From positions 4,592,501-4,656,500 of the forward strand of contig NC_092617.1 of assembly GCF_047663525.1 (NCBI RefSeq): DNA of 64,000 nucleotides, read 5' to 3'. The notes under the pieces were generated by a model. It was not told the origin of the DNA and made no database searches. It saw nothing but the letters and a program-made list of their open reading frames with translations. A program made the translations under genes and the position numbers. Each line of letters starts with the position of its first letter. Positions within the stretch are counted from its first letter, which is position 1. The stretch comes from Anas platyrhynchos. Its lineage: Eukaryota; Chordata; Aves; Anseriformes; Anatidae. Shown here piece after piece: positions 22,740-34,060 of this stretch.

Positions 22740-23600
22740 CATTAATACGCTCTATTTAATCCTAGATAACTTTTTACCAATGTAAAGAAAACCCTAAAGC
22801 GCAAAGTTTGCCCATAGCCTAACCACAGACCTGACACCCCAAGCAGAACACCAAACCCTCCCACCAAGCATTTGTTTAATCTCTAACCCAAAGCCCCTGT
22901 TCTTGTGCATTAACCTCCTCATGTTAAACCCTCTCCTAAACCTTAACTCTGAGATCATGAAAGCCATCAGAAAGCTGATCCCAGTGAGATGACTGATATG
23001 GGAGGTCAGGAGAAGCATGGACAGGAGAGATGTGAGATTTGGGGGAGGGAACAGGGGCTTGACCAGCAGAAATTTGGGATTTTGTAGAGGTAAGAGGATT
23101 CAGGTTATGCTGATGCTGCTGTAATACTGACTTAAAAGAGTCATATTAGGCCCTTCCCCACTTTCAACCAGTAACCTTAATTCATAAATATAAATGCTAC
23201 CCCACACCCTGACAAGAATCTACTACTCTTATGCCTGACTTCAAAGTATGCACTGAAGCCAAAACTCAGCCCATAGCCTCTTGCCCTTACCTTTACTCTG
23301 TTGCTTACCTTGACCCCTGCCCTTAACACACGCTTGTAATTGCTCTATTTAACCCTAGATTTCTAGGCAGACCTAAACAAAACCTTGAAACACAAAACCT
23401 ACCCATCCCCTAACCACAGACCTGACACCCCAAGCAGAACATCAAACCTGCCCACAAAACAACGGATTAATCTCTGTTAATCACTCAGAAAGGTGAATCC
23501 TAGTCCCTAATCCCAAAAGTAAACATAAACCAGACAAAGCCCTCATTCCCCTGCATTAACCTCCTCATCTTCAGACCTTCTCCTAACCCTTAACTTTGGT
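22740..23600 (+). repeat. Dispersed repeat 'B', partly tandem
   Basis: Two partial units in tandem (about 22740-22950 and 22975-23600), each containing 'aaccacagacctgacaccc' and 'aagcagaaca'. Many degenerate CCCTAA/TAACCC words occur (for example around 22760, 22935, 23360), reminiscent of but not equal to telomere repeats. Followed directly by repeat A. Confidence 0.6.
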
Positions 23601-23639
23601 CGTTTCGCCCCTTGGGGCAAGACAGGAATTGTGACACTT

Positions 23640-24175
23640 CTCTGAAGTCACATGGCATTCAAACACAGATGTGAGCAGCAGCAGGAACGTGTCACAGAAA
23701 GGGACTGTGAGGTCACTTCTGTCTGTAGCTGGCAGGTCACCCTTGACATAGACCTGGGATCTGGACTTTTGGGCTGACATCTGGCAGTGGCCCTGCTAGG
23801 CCAGCAGAAGGCCCCTGTTTGGCATGCTGACTGGGGGATCCCCTCTGCCTCCAGAGCCAGGAGGACCCAGGCAGAAAGAAGGCCCCAACATGGGTTGTCC
23901 TGTCACAGAATCACAGAATCACAGAATTTCTAGGTTGGAAGAGACCTCAAGATCATCGAGTCCAACCTCTGACCTAACACTAACAGTCCCCACTAAACCA
24001 TATCCCTAAGCCCCTAAGCTCTACATCTAAACGTCTTTTGAAAGTCGCTGTCCCTTCTGCTTGAGTCCATGACTGCACAGCAGGAGGCACAAGGCTTGGC
24101 TGTGTCTAGCCAAGAAGCTGCAAGGCCAGCAGCAGGCCCATGTCTTGGAAGCTGTTGCTGAGTGTCTATGATCAG
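23640..24175 (-). repeat. Dispersed repeat 'A' copy, split by CR1
   Basis: Same repeat as at 4505-5060, interrupted by a CR1 tail at 23905-24047. Confidence 0.7.
23905..24047 (-). mobile_element. CR1 3' tail inserted in repeat A
   Basis: Reverse-complement CR1 3' end with (CACAGAAT)n at the left side. It sits between matching CTGTC pentamers (23900-23904 and 24048-24052). The uninterrupted paralog at 4820-4846 has a single CTGTC, so this is a clean insertion that postdates the A/B duplication. Confidence 0.85.
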
Positions 24176-24399
24176 ACCCTAGCTTTGTTTTTCAAGGAAC
24201 AGCTGGTGAGGGTTGATGAGACATTTGTGAAATGATGGAAATGCTGGGATGGGAGCAAGGTGGTGAACAGAGATGGCTGTCTGCAGACTTCCAGGAAGTA
24301 GGAAAAGGTGTGGGACAGCATTTTAAATCATGCAGAGGAGAAGGCAGAGAGTGCTGGCAAAATGAAAGGACCCAACAGCCCTGTCCCTTTGGCTAGAGC

Positions 24400-24780
24400 T
24401 TATGAGAAGACGACATATAGTCATTGCAGTGCAGCCTCTTTGCTTCCTTGCAACCCTGTGCAGAGGCAGGGAGGTGTCATACCAGTGTTCTTCTCATGGC
24501 ATCACACTGCCCATCGCATTCCTCAGACCCCCAAGAAAAGTCCTGAGGCAGACAGGGGGATGCAGGATCTCTCCTCGCAGTGGCTGGGGTCAGGCCTTGG
24601 ACCTTTTGCTTCACCAAAACCAAGCAAGACTTTTCTCAGCACAGTGCTTTGGCTGTCTGTAATTATGGCCTCCAATTATCTGTCCTAACATGTCCCTGGG
24701 GAAGCTTTGTTAGTAACAGCCCTCAGTGGGGCCCATTAGGACTCCAAGTCACTTCAGCTTTTCCTTCTGAGTTTGCTTTT
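24400..24780 (+). repeat. Orphan OR-flank module (copy B)
   Basis: Duplicate of 5380-5790 with no OR exon following on this strand. Confidence 0.45.
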
Positions 24781-27530
24781 TCTCACAGTTGCATCATTCT
24801 CCTCTCAGTACCCAAGTTTCATTGACTCAGCACGAAAATACTCCATGGAACTCATTAAAACACAGAAACTCCTAATGAGCCATATCTCTCCCACCATTTT
24901 CTTCAAGTCTTCAAGACTTGTTCAGCTAATTGGAGAGCTTTCATGTTCTAGTTAAAGGGGAAGATTTCAAAGAGCATCTAATAAAAATCTTTCCTCATTT
25001 TAAAGGCTGAATTTTGTTGTGTTTCAGTTGAGAGCATCATTCTGCTATAGGTATTGGTCTAGGGTTTCTCCTTTGAAGCCCTGCGTAGGTGGGAAGAACA
25101 GGGGTTTTCCTGTTTCAAAACAAGCAACAGGAAATCATGCTGCAATTAAAAAAAAAAAAAAAGTTCCTTATTTTGTTGCCTCCAGTGATGTTTACCTTCC
25201 CAAAAGGATGACTGTACATGATGTATTTTAAAGTGATTAATAGGAAATTTTAAATAATTGTGTTAATATTAATCCATATTATACTAATTCAATGATAAAT
25301 GATGATTGTCTTACTATGGAAACCATTAAAAGACTGCTGAGAGATGGGCAAGTTTGAACTCACTGAAACTCCAAACAGCAACTGGGTCACTGAGAGCAGT
25401 CCAAATGGTCAAAGAGTAAGGGGAGGGCAAACCAGGAGAGCAATGTGAAGTCCAGGTCCAGACAGGCAGGTGGAAAGGGGACATTCAGCATGTTCTGTGT
25501 AATCAAGATGGGTTTTGTGCCTGGAAGATGAGGGAGCACACCATGATAGACAAAGTGATGAGAATGCAAGCACAGGTGAACATCACTATTTCTTCTCCTG
25601 CCATTAATATAGAGCATGGAAATTAGCATTTCTTCATGAAAGAAATTACACTTCATGTGAGAGGTTTCACAGAAGGGATTGAATCATTTGAGCTGATGAG
25701 TAGTCGCTTTATCATTTGAGTACTAAAGAAATAACTGGGTGTTCAGGCCAAGCGTTGCTGTCTGACCATAAGCATAACCAGGGAAAGCCTCCAGTGGCCC
25801 CGTTGTGTTTGAGGCGCTTCCCTGCACTGGCAGGTGTCAGAAAAGACCTTCAGGAGGCCGGAGCCCTTTGGGAAAATCAGGTGGAGCCAGGTGGAGTTCC
25901 CAGGGCACCTCCACTGCCAGCAGTGGTCTTTGTCCCTGTAACTGCAGCCCAGTCCAGCATAGGAACACCCCTTCAAAGACAAACTTCTTCTTCAGTGGGT
26001 TCCTGAGATTGACCTAGATTTGAAATGACCATTGGAAACCTGAGATACTCTCCCTTATTCCTACTAGACACGTGAATATCCGTTTACCTTCCTGGGTCAT
26101 CTTTAGCAAACTCAGGCTGAAAAACTCAAGTATAGCATGCTCGAAATGGCTGAGGCAGAACCCATCAGCTTGCCCCACTTTGCAAATGGCCCCTGTCCAA
26201 ATAACATTTTGAAAGCAACCAATATGGAATGACCCTGCAGGTCAATGTGCAGAGTAAGGGAAAGTCACTCATATTGTGCTGGAGTAGCAGAAGGCAAAAA
26301 GCATTGCATTGTGCCTCAGAATAATCAAGGAGACCTAATCCAGTTCATCCATGAGGAAAAGCAGAGAGAAGGACATTGAGTTTGGCCTAACATGAAGAAG
26401 GATGTGCATCACTGGTGAAGGAACCGTCATTTGTGCCATCACCAATGTGAATTACACAAACACCAGCACACCTAATGGTAACCTGTCCGCCCTTGTTTGG
26501 TATTCCCACAGGGCAGTGGAAAGGGAGCCGACAACCAAGGGACACATTTGGGTGTGGAAGGTGGGGCCCGGCAGAGACAAGGAGTCAAACCCGGGGCCAG
26601 GCGGGTGGCACAGCCCCATGCCCCATGCAGGGGCTGGCTGGGGGTCCCCTCTACTGCAGCCAGCGCATGCAGAGTGGCAAGAGGAGGGCTCCCTGCACAT
26701 CACAGGTCACAGCCTGGCCCCGTGGGGGCTCTTCCTGACATCCCTGCAGCTCCTGGCAGGCTGCGGTGAGGTGTCCCTCAGCCTTCCCTCCTGTGCTCCC
26801 AGGGCACATGGCTGCCTCCTGCCCAGCTCACTGACCACCATGAACGTCCAACGCAGCTGCTTCCCAAGCTGGGCCTTGCCCAGGGTCAGTCTCCTGCAGG
26901 GGCAGAAAATGGCCCTTGTCCTGGTGGCTTTTCATGGTCTTCCTATCAATACATGCTCTTCTCATCCTTGAACTCTTTTTACTGAATACAGAGGCCTAGG
27001 GGAGCATTTTGGTTCTGACTAATACCAAGAAAACATGTCTACTTCGTCTCTGTCTGCTGCTATGAGCTGTCTGTGAGACATGGATTTGCTATCAGATCTT
27101 TTCCTCTGACAGTCTCAGCAATGCCCGGTGATTGGACAAGACATGGGAATTGCACACAGGAAAACACTTTTACTGTGAGCAATATCAAGAACTGGATCAT
27201 GTTTCCAATACCAAGCACTTGATCAGGTTTCCCCCAAAGTGGGGGAGTCCTCCTCAACTGGAGATACCCCAAACCCAACTGGAAATGGGCCTGGGCTGCC
27301 TGGTGTAGGTGTCCATGCGTGTCTAGTGGGGGTGGCTAGATGGGCTTTGGAGGTCCCCTCCAAAGGCTGCAGGGAGGGAGTGCCTGCCAGGGCAGAAAGG
27401 GCAGCCCCAAAGGAGGACACCAGGGCTTTCCACCACGTTGTAGCAGGGATCTTCATCCCACAACCACCGCTGTACCTGAGAAGAGTGTATGAGAAATGAG
27501 ATCCACAGAAACTGACTACCTGCTGGTTCC

Positions 27531-27536
27531 TTTATT
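27531..27536 (-). terminator. Candidate polyadenylation signal for OR3
   Basis: AATAAA on the OR3 strand, in the same context as for OR1. The CR1 at 27699-27850 now separates it from the OR3 stop. Confidence 0.4.
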
Positions 27537-27698
27537 TAGTTAGCTAGAAAGAGCTTAACAGCACCTCTACATGAGGTCTTTGGTTAAGAAGAAAAGGTAG
27601 AAGGAGATAGAGGAAGAAAACTATCTTAAATTTATAAAATGAAAATATAAAATTATTTAAAATATTGGTATGATATCGAAAAGGATGAGCAATTTTGA

Positions 27699-27850
27699 AA
27701 TCATAGAATCATAGAATCATAGAATATCCTGAGTTGGAAGGGACCCTTAAGGATCATCAAGTCCAACTCTTGACACCGCACAGGTCTACCCAAAAGTTCA
27801 GACCATGTGACTAAGTGCACAGTCCAATCTCTTCTTAAATTCAGTCAGTC
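27699..27850 (-). mobile_element. CR1 3' tail (ATTCTATG subfamily)
   Basis: Starts with three 'tcatagaa' units, then 'tcctgagttggaagggaccc…gtccaactcttgaca'. Same subfamily as the long copy at 30935-32682. Its truncated end passes into three near-copies of 'cttcttaaattcagt' (27833-27880). Absent from the matching place in copy A (about 8818). Confidence 0.85.
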
Positions 27851-27952
27851 TTCTTAAATTCAGTCTTCTTAAATTCAGTCAAATATATGAACAAAGGTGT
27901 TTCTGCCTTCTCCAGGTATACTTCAGGGAATCAGATGCAGATGACAGGTTCC

Positions 27953-28882
27953 TCATTGAAATACTGAATATTGCAATAACATCTTCAGTGCCTCCTTGAG
28001 CTCCTTATTCCTCATGCTGTAGATGAGGGGGTTCACTGCTGGAGGTACCATGGAGTACAGAACAGCCACCACCAGATTTAGATGTGGGGAGGAGATGTAA
28101 GGGGGCTTCAGGTAGGCAACTGTGGCAGTGCTGACAAACAGGGAGACCACAGCCAGGTGAGGGATGCACGTGGAAAAGGCTTTGTGCCGGCCCTGCTCAG
28201 AGGGCATCCTCAGCACTGCCCTGAAGACCTGAATATAGGACAACACAATGAAAACAAAACAACCAAACACCAAAAAGCCACTAAACATAATTGTGCCAAC
28301 TTCCCTGAGGTAGGCATCGGAGCATGAGAGTCTGAGGATCTGGGGAACTTCACAGAAGAACTGGTCCACAGCATTGCCTCGGCAGAGGGGCAGGGAAAAT
28401 GTGTTGGCCGTGTGCAGAAGAGAATAGAAAACCCCACTGCCCCAGGAAGCTGCTGCCATCTGGGCACAAGCTCTGCTGTCCAGGAGGCTCCCGTAGTGCA
28501 GGGGCTTGCAGATGGCTACGTAGCGGTCATAGGCCATGATGGTGAGGAGGGAATACTCTGCTCCAACCAAGAAGACAAAAAAGAAGACCTGTGCAGCACA
28601 CCCTTGATAGGAGATGGTCCTGGTGTCCCAGAGGGCATTGGCCATGGCTTTGGGCAGAGTGGTGGAGATGCAGCCCACGTCGAGGAGGGAGAGGTTGAGC
28701 AGGAAGAAGTACATGGGGGTGTGGAGGCGGTGGTGGCAGGCTACGGCGCTGAGGATGAGGCCGTTGCCCAGGAGGGCAGCCAGGTAGATGCCCAGGAAGA
28801 GCGCGAATTGCAGGAGCTGCAGCTCGCGCGTGTCTGCGAATGCCAGCAGGAGGAACTCACTCACAGAGCTGATGTTGGACAT
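27953..28882 (-). CDS. Olfactory receptor, family 14 (gamma-c), OR3
   Basis: A 309-residue receptor and the duplicate partner of OR1. N3-I-S sequon, G39-N40, DRY 119-121, Cys95 and Cys177, KAFSTC before TM6 and an intact NPLIYSMRN in TM7. It differs from its relatives at His25 to Gln and by CIPHL in place of CLPHL. The TGA stop follows LLQYSVFQ; in OR1 the same codon is AGA. An acceptor AG at 28906-28905 precedes the ATG by 22 nt. Nothing in the sequence argues against function. Confidence 0.93.
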   Translation of the reverse strand: MSNISSVSEFLLLAFADTRELQLLQFALFLGIYLAALLGNGLILSAVACHHRLHTPMYFFLLNLSLLDVGCISTTLPKAMANALWDTRTISYQGCAAQVFFFVFLVGAEYSLLTIMAYDRYVAICKPLHYGSLLDSRACAQMAAASWGSGVFYSLLHTANTFSLPLCRGNAVDQFFCEVPQILRLSCSDAYLREVGTIMFSGFLVFGCFVFIVLSYIQVFRAVLRMPSEQGRHKAFSTCIPHLAVVSLFVSTATVAYLKPPYISSPHLNLVVAVLYSMVPPAVNPLIYSMRNKELKEALKMLLQYSVFQ

Positions 28883-28904
28883 TTGCTGCCTTTCATCAAG
28901 GGCA

Positions 28905-29652
28905 CTGCATAGAAGGAAAAATACAGACTGTTAGAGGAAATTTCCTTGAACAATACTCATTTCTTTTCTCATTAAAGCCTTCACATTATCTTTCTTTCAA
29001 GGTGACCTTTGTGTCTCTCCCTGGTAGTAGCCCTGCTTTCTGCTTGCTGGGTGTCCTGTACACAGCACACAGACACACAGCTCCACTGCAGTGGTAAATG
29101 TTGTTGCTATGGGCAACAACCCATACCATAGCCTCAACCAGAAGTCACTTCCAGGAGGGCTGCTCTGTCCATCCCCTGCTGCCCAGCTGCTGTCTGCTTG
29201 CAGCACTCAGCTGGGGGATGGATGCACTCAGAGGTTGTGCTGAAAAATCACATCTCCTTGTCTGCAGGTCCTGAAGAACAGCTCAGAAAAGCCCTGGTGC
29301 AGTCTGTAAGCAGAGAGAATCGAAGTGATATTCTGAGGTTCATCACTAACCTGTTTTTGTCTCAATTCAATGGAATAGGAAGCTCAGTCACCCATGCAAA
29401 ACCAAATACCCTGTTAACATAGAGCCTGCGCCACAATCAGAGCAGGAAGAGGCAGGCAGAGAGTGCAGAAAGTGCCTTCTCTTTGCAGGCAGCCCCTGCA
29501 CTGCCCTTCCCCTGCCCAAACCCCTGGGCTCCCAGGCAGGCTGAGTGCAGGGACCCTGCTCTGCACCACAGCCCTGGGCAGCCTTGTCTGAACCCCCAAC
29601 TTCTCCTTCCTCCAGGACCAAAAGCTGCATTGCCCTCCAGGCAGAGACTTAC
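28905..29652 (-). promoter_or_regulatory. Candidate 5' UTR intron of OR3
   Basis: GGTAAGTCTCTG donor (GT 29652-29651) and 'ttttccttctatgcag' acceptor. The donor and the following CTCTG are shared with OR4 (42151) and OR7 (59494). Confidence 0.55.
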
Positions 29653-29935
29653 CGGGTGCAGGGCTGGGAAGTGCTCTCCCCCAGTGAGCTCTGTGCATTC
29701 TGCCACTTCTGCCTGCCTTTAAGCACTCTGTCTCTGCAGGCAGTGCCCCCAGCCCTGCTGCGCTGTGCAGAGGAGCTGCTCCTGGGCACAGCTGGCTCTC
29801 TGCACCGGGGCCCTCTTGCCACGAGCTCTCTCTGTCCCACAAGACCGGCCCAGCTTAGCAGCACAGCACCAGCCCAAGGCACAGGAATCACCCCTCTGGG
29901 GACTTGGCTGATGAGCCCACGAACCTCAAGCACTC
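29650..29935 (-). promoter_or_regulatory. Conserved OR upstream module (OR3)
   Basis: Palindrome AGGAGCTGCTCCT at 29771-29783, with the 'cagaggggtgattcc' block at its far side. Same order as in OR1 and OR7. Confidence 0.5.
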
Positions 29936-30439
29936 AGAGACAATTGAAGACATCTCTCCAGAGGTCCAAGTCAGAGGCAAGTTTCCTGCAGTGTCCCCCT
30001 GAGGGCCAGCACTGACACAGCCTCCCTTGGAGCTCGTTAGAGCAGAACCCTGGAGGCAGTGAGGACAAGGAGACAAAGGCAATGTGAAGGTGACACTGAT
30101 GTGTAGGAAAACTGGATGTGTGTCACACAAGGGCCAGGCCTGGACTCCCTACTCAAGGAAGGGAGATCCTTTCTCTTCACACCTTGCTCAGGACTCTTCC
30201 TGGGGCAGTAGGAGATGGGGATGTGCATTGCCAAGTGCAGGAGAATGGTACAACCCCTTACTGGCTCATGGTTGTGGGCGAGGAGCCAATGAGGCCCTGG
30301 TGTTTTAATGGTAAGCTGTCTCCTCATAGGCCTCAGTGGCAGAGACAACAGCCATAGCCATGGGCACAAAGACGTGGGTCCCTTTTGGACTTTGAGTCTT
30401 GCCGCAGCGCTTGATCCTCTCCACACCTGGCTGCACTAG

Positions 30440-30760
30440 CGAATCCCAGACATGTACCTCTTTCCTTGTACCTGTATAAAATTTCTGGGGGTTGTCTCAC
30501 TGAATATGAACTGAGTCTGATAACTCAGATCTTCTTGGTGTCCATGCTCCTCATAAGGCAGCTCTGTAGGAAGCTGCCCTGGTTCCTGGTGAGCAGGCAC
30601 CACTGCTCGTATGGCATCCCTCGTGGTGCCCAGGGCCTCCTCCTCCTGGGCTCGGCTCACTCGGCAGGGTCCCAGGCTGCCCTGATGTGTGGGGATTCTC
30701 TTCCTCTGGTGCAGGACTGGGCTCTTCAGTTTGAAAAATACAGGAGGAACTAGTATAATA
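30440..30760 (+). other. Recurrent open segment in OR upstream DNA (copy 2)
   Basis: Open frame 30466-30753 with RQLCRKLPWFLVSRHH, homologous to 11010-11258 and to 58251-58781 (minus). Function unknown. Confidence 0.3.
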
Positions 30761-30934
30761 CAGAGTTTGAAAAATACAGTTTGATTAATACAGGAGGAAC
30801 TAGTTGAATGGAGATACAGCACAGAATAACTGAAGGGTAGCGATTGGAGGCTGCCGGATTCCACTTTTTCTGTTCTTCCTTCTCATGTATGCTGTTATTT
30901 TGTCTGGAACTGCATCCTATATAGAATACATAGG

Positions 30935-32682
30935 GCCGCTCCTTGATAGGGAAGGTCTCCTCACAGACAATGACATAGGCAAAGGAGAGACGCTTAACGC
31001 CTTCCTTGCCTCTGTCTTCAATGCCGATGATGGGCTTCGGGACCCAGGGTGCCCTGAGCTGGAGGACCGGGACGGTGGGGATGACAAACTCCCAACCGAC
31101 CCTGAACGTGTGCGGGATTTGCTACTCCACCTGGATCCCTACAAGTCCATGGGTCCACATGGGATTCATCCCCGGGTGCTGAAAGAGCTGGCGGATGTCA
31201 TCGCGGAACCTCTCTCAATTATTTTTCAAAGATCCTGGGAGTCTGGAGAGGTCCCGGTAGACTGGAAGCTGGCAAATGTTGTGCCGATTTTCAAGAAGGG
31301 TCAGAAAGAAGAGCCTAGCAATTACAGGCCTGTCAGTCTCACGTCAGTGCCTGGTAAAATTATGGAGAAGATGGTTCTCGAACTTATTGAGGCGCACCTG
31401 GGGGACAGAGCAGTCATTGGTCCCAGCCAGCATGGGTTTGTGAAGGGTAGGTCCTGCCTAACTAACCTGATTTCCTTTTAGGATAAGATCACCCGTATGG
31501 TGGACCAAGGGAAACCAGCTGATGCGATTTTTTTGGACTTCAGCAAGGCTTTTGACACGGTTTCCCATAGGATCCTACTGGACAAAATGTCCACCATACA
31601 GCTAAATAAAAACACCATACGATGGGTGAGCAATTGGCTAACGGGCAGGGCCCAAAGGGTTATGGTAAATGGGGCTGCGTCAGGCTGGCGGGCGGTCACC
31701 AGTGGGGTCCCTCAAGGCTTCATTTTAGGGCCGGTACTTTTCAATGTTTTTATAAATGATCTGGATGTAGGAATAGAAGGTATTTTGAGCAAGTTTGCTG
31801 ATGACACCAAACTTGGAGGAGCTGTGGACTCGAATGAGGGTGGAAAGGCCTTGCAGAGGGATCTGGATAGGTTGGAGAGCTGGGCGATCACCAACCGCAT
31901 GAAGTTCAATAAGAGCAAGTGCCGGGTCCTGCACCTGGGACGGGGAAACCCTGGCTGCACGTACAGACTGGGCGATGAGACGCTGGAGAGCAGCCTAGAA
32001 GAGAGGGATCTGGGGGTGGTGGTAGACAGCAAGTTGAATATGAGCCAGCAGTGTGCCCTGGCAGCCAGGAGGGCCAACCGTGTCCTGGGCTGCATCAAGC
32101 ACGGCATCGCTAGTAGGTCGAGGGAGGTGATTGTCCCGCTCTACTCTGCGCTGGTGCGGCCTCACCTCGAGTACTGTGTGCAGTTCTGGGCACCGCAGTA
32201 TAAAAAGGACATGAAACTGTTGGAGAGTGTCCAGAGGAAGGCTACGAAGATGGTGAAAGGCCTGGAGGGGAAGACGTACGAGGGCACTGGGCCTGTTCAG
32301 CCTGGAGAAGAGGAGGCTGAGGGGAGACCTCATCGCAGTCTACAACTTCCTCGTAAGGGGGTGTCGAGAGGCAGGAGACCTTTTCTCCATTAACACCAGT
32401 GACAGGACCCGCGGGAACGCGGTTAAGCTGAGGCAGGGGAAGTTTAGGCTTGACATCAGGAGGGGGTTCTTCACAGAGAGGGTGGTTGCACACTGGAACA
32501 GGCTCCCCAGGGAAGTGGTCACTGCACCGAGCCTGACTGAATTTCAGAAGAGATTGGACTGTGCACTTAGTCACATGGTCTGAACTTTTGGGTAGACCTG
32601 TGCGGTGTCAAGAGTTGGACTTGATGATCCTTAAGGGTCCCTTCCAACTCAGGATATTCTATGATTCTATGATTCCCTGGGG
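30935..32682 (+). mobile_element. CR1 LINE, longest copy, ORF2 broken
   Basis: Begins in the linker before reverse transcriptase (GETLNAFLASVFN near 30990) and covers nearly the whole polymerase: NYRPVSLTSVPGKIMEK (about 31320), GFVKGRSCLTNL, then a TAG at 31479. In the same frame follow [25 protein letters not shown] (about 31795) and [14 protein letters not shown]. The frame is lost near 32280. The 3' end has two ATTCTATG units. The nonsense codon and frameshift make it inactive. Confidence 0.92.
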
Positions 32683-32689
32683 TGTAAGA

Positions 32690-33645
32690 GGGGCAACCAA
32701 GAACCTCCCTAAGGCACATAAGCATAGCCCTGGGGCATACTAACATCTCCCTGGTGCACCTGGTTCTGTCCTGGTCATGCCAGGTTCTCCCACAGTCACC
32801 CAAGCTCCTCCCTGGAGTCCCCAAGAATCTCCCCACTGCACTCCAACATCTGAGTGGAAAACCCAGGCATCTCCTCAGGGCTCCAAAACAACACCTGGAG
32901 CACCAGTCTTCTCATGGGAATTTTTCGGCCACTTCCTGCAGTAGCCAAGCATCTCACAAGGGTACCCAAGCACACTGCATCACCCAAAATACTCTCTGGA
33001 GAAACAAACAAACAAGAGGGCCTCATTTGCTTGCTCCTCCTGATCAGGTGGCCTGTAGCAGACCCCCACTCCAATGCCCCTGTCCCTGCCCTCCTATAAC
33101 CCTAACCCATCAGCTCCCTGTCAGCTCCTCACCCATCCCCAGGCAGAGCTGCAGGCACTCCAGCTGCTCCTTGACAGGGCGGGCGATGCCCCCTCCTCAT
33201 GTCCCCAGCCTGTCCTTCCTAAAGAGCCCACGTCCTTCCATTCCAACATGCCATTCATGGGAGTCATCCCCTCACATCTCCTCAGTGCCAAAGCAGTCAT
33301 TTCATAGCAACAAGCACAGATGGGGCTGAGGGACTCCATGCCTTCTTTTTCCTTGCTCTTTGCCAAAAATCTCCCTCTCCTCTGTGCTCGGGGATATGGG
33401 AGAGAATCAGAAAATGGAAAGAAATTGTCGGTTAATGTAAAAACAGTTGAAGAGGACAGAAAAGGAAGGGAGGATAATAACAAAGGAATTGTAACCAGCA
33501 AGGACAGCCAGCAGTGTACTGGGCTGTGTGAGCTGGGAATGGCCAGGGGATGCAGGGAAGGGATGATCCAGAAGACGGCTCCTGATTTTCAGGTCTCCAG
33601 GACAGGAGGGATGTCAGCAAGTTGCAGCGGGTTTAGCACAGGCTC
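32690..33645. other. Unclassified sequence
   Basis: About 32770-32950 is rich in loosely repeated 'ccaagnntctccc' words, but no clear unit length emerges. Open frames here overlap on both strands and show no family signature. Confidence 0.3.
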
Positions 33646-33649
33646 CCCA

Positions 33650-34060
33650 AGATGCTCTGGAGAACTCTACCTGTGGGGAGAGGCTGAGGGTGCTGGGCTT
33701 GTCCAGCCTGGGGAAGGGCAGGGCGAGGGGGACCTCCTCTGGCTGTATCTCTGGGGAGGGGGGTTGTGGAGGATGCGGAGCCAGGATCTTCAGCTGGGTT
33801 CAGGGTGGGAGGACAAAAGACAACAGCTGTGAAGGTGAAAGAGGAGAGCTTCAGGCTGGAGAGAAGGTAAAAAGCCTTCTCACCATGAGCTCAGCCAGGC
33901 GTCACCCAGAGGCTGTGCAGTCTCCGTCTTTGCTGGTTTTGCAAAATGCAACAGGATCAAGCCCTAAAAAACCTGTTCTGACCGTGCTTATGACAGCTTG
34001 GGCTGCAGGCCTCCTGAGGTCCCTGCCAACATGCCTTATGGTCCTTTGACCTCAGGCCCA
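33650..34060 (+). mobile_element. Old CR1 3' region
   Basis: 'ggctgagggtgctgggcttgtccagcctgg' is the diverged CR1 end-of-ORF2 stretch (LGLFSLE equivalent). It is followed by 'cttcaggctggagagaaggt' and a 3' end without a clear tail. Confidence 0.55.

Larger units (their letters stand above)
23640..30930. repeat. Segmental duplication copy B (contains OR3)
   Basis: Direct duplicate of 4505-11600. Differences include CR1 insertions at 23905-24047 and 27699-27850, about 240 extra bases near 26975-27235, and the absence of the ~390 bases present in A at about 8107-8497. The distal end is lost in the CR1 starting at about 30935. A 189-codon frame at 26402-26971 is stopped in copy A, so I do not call it a gene. 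Confidence 0.75.

Noticed and set aside
22740..23600. True interstitial telomere array
   Set aside because: CCCTAA-like words are scattered and degenerate with no tandem (TTAGGG)n run.
26402..26971. A 189-codon open frame in the OR3 3' flank
   Set aside because: The same region in copy A has an in-frame stop near 7558; no family similarity.
32754..33329. A 191-codon Pro/Ser/His-rich frame
   Set aside because: Low-complexity composition, overlapping open frames on both strands, no homology I can recognise.
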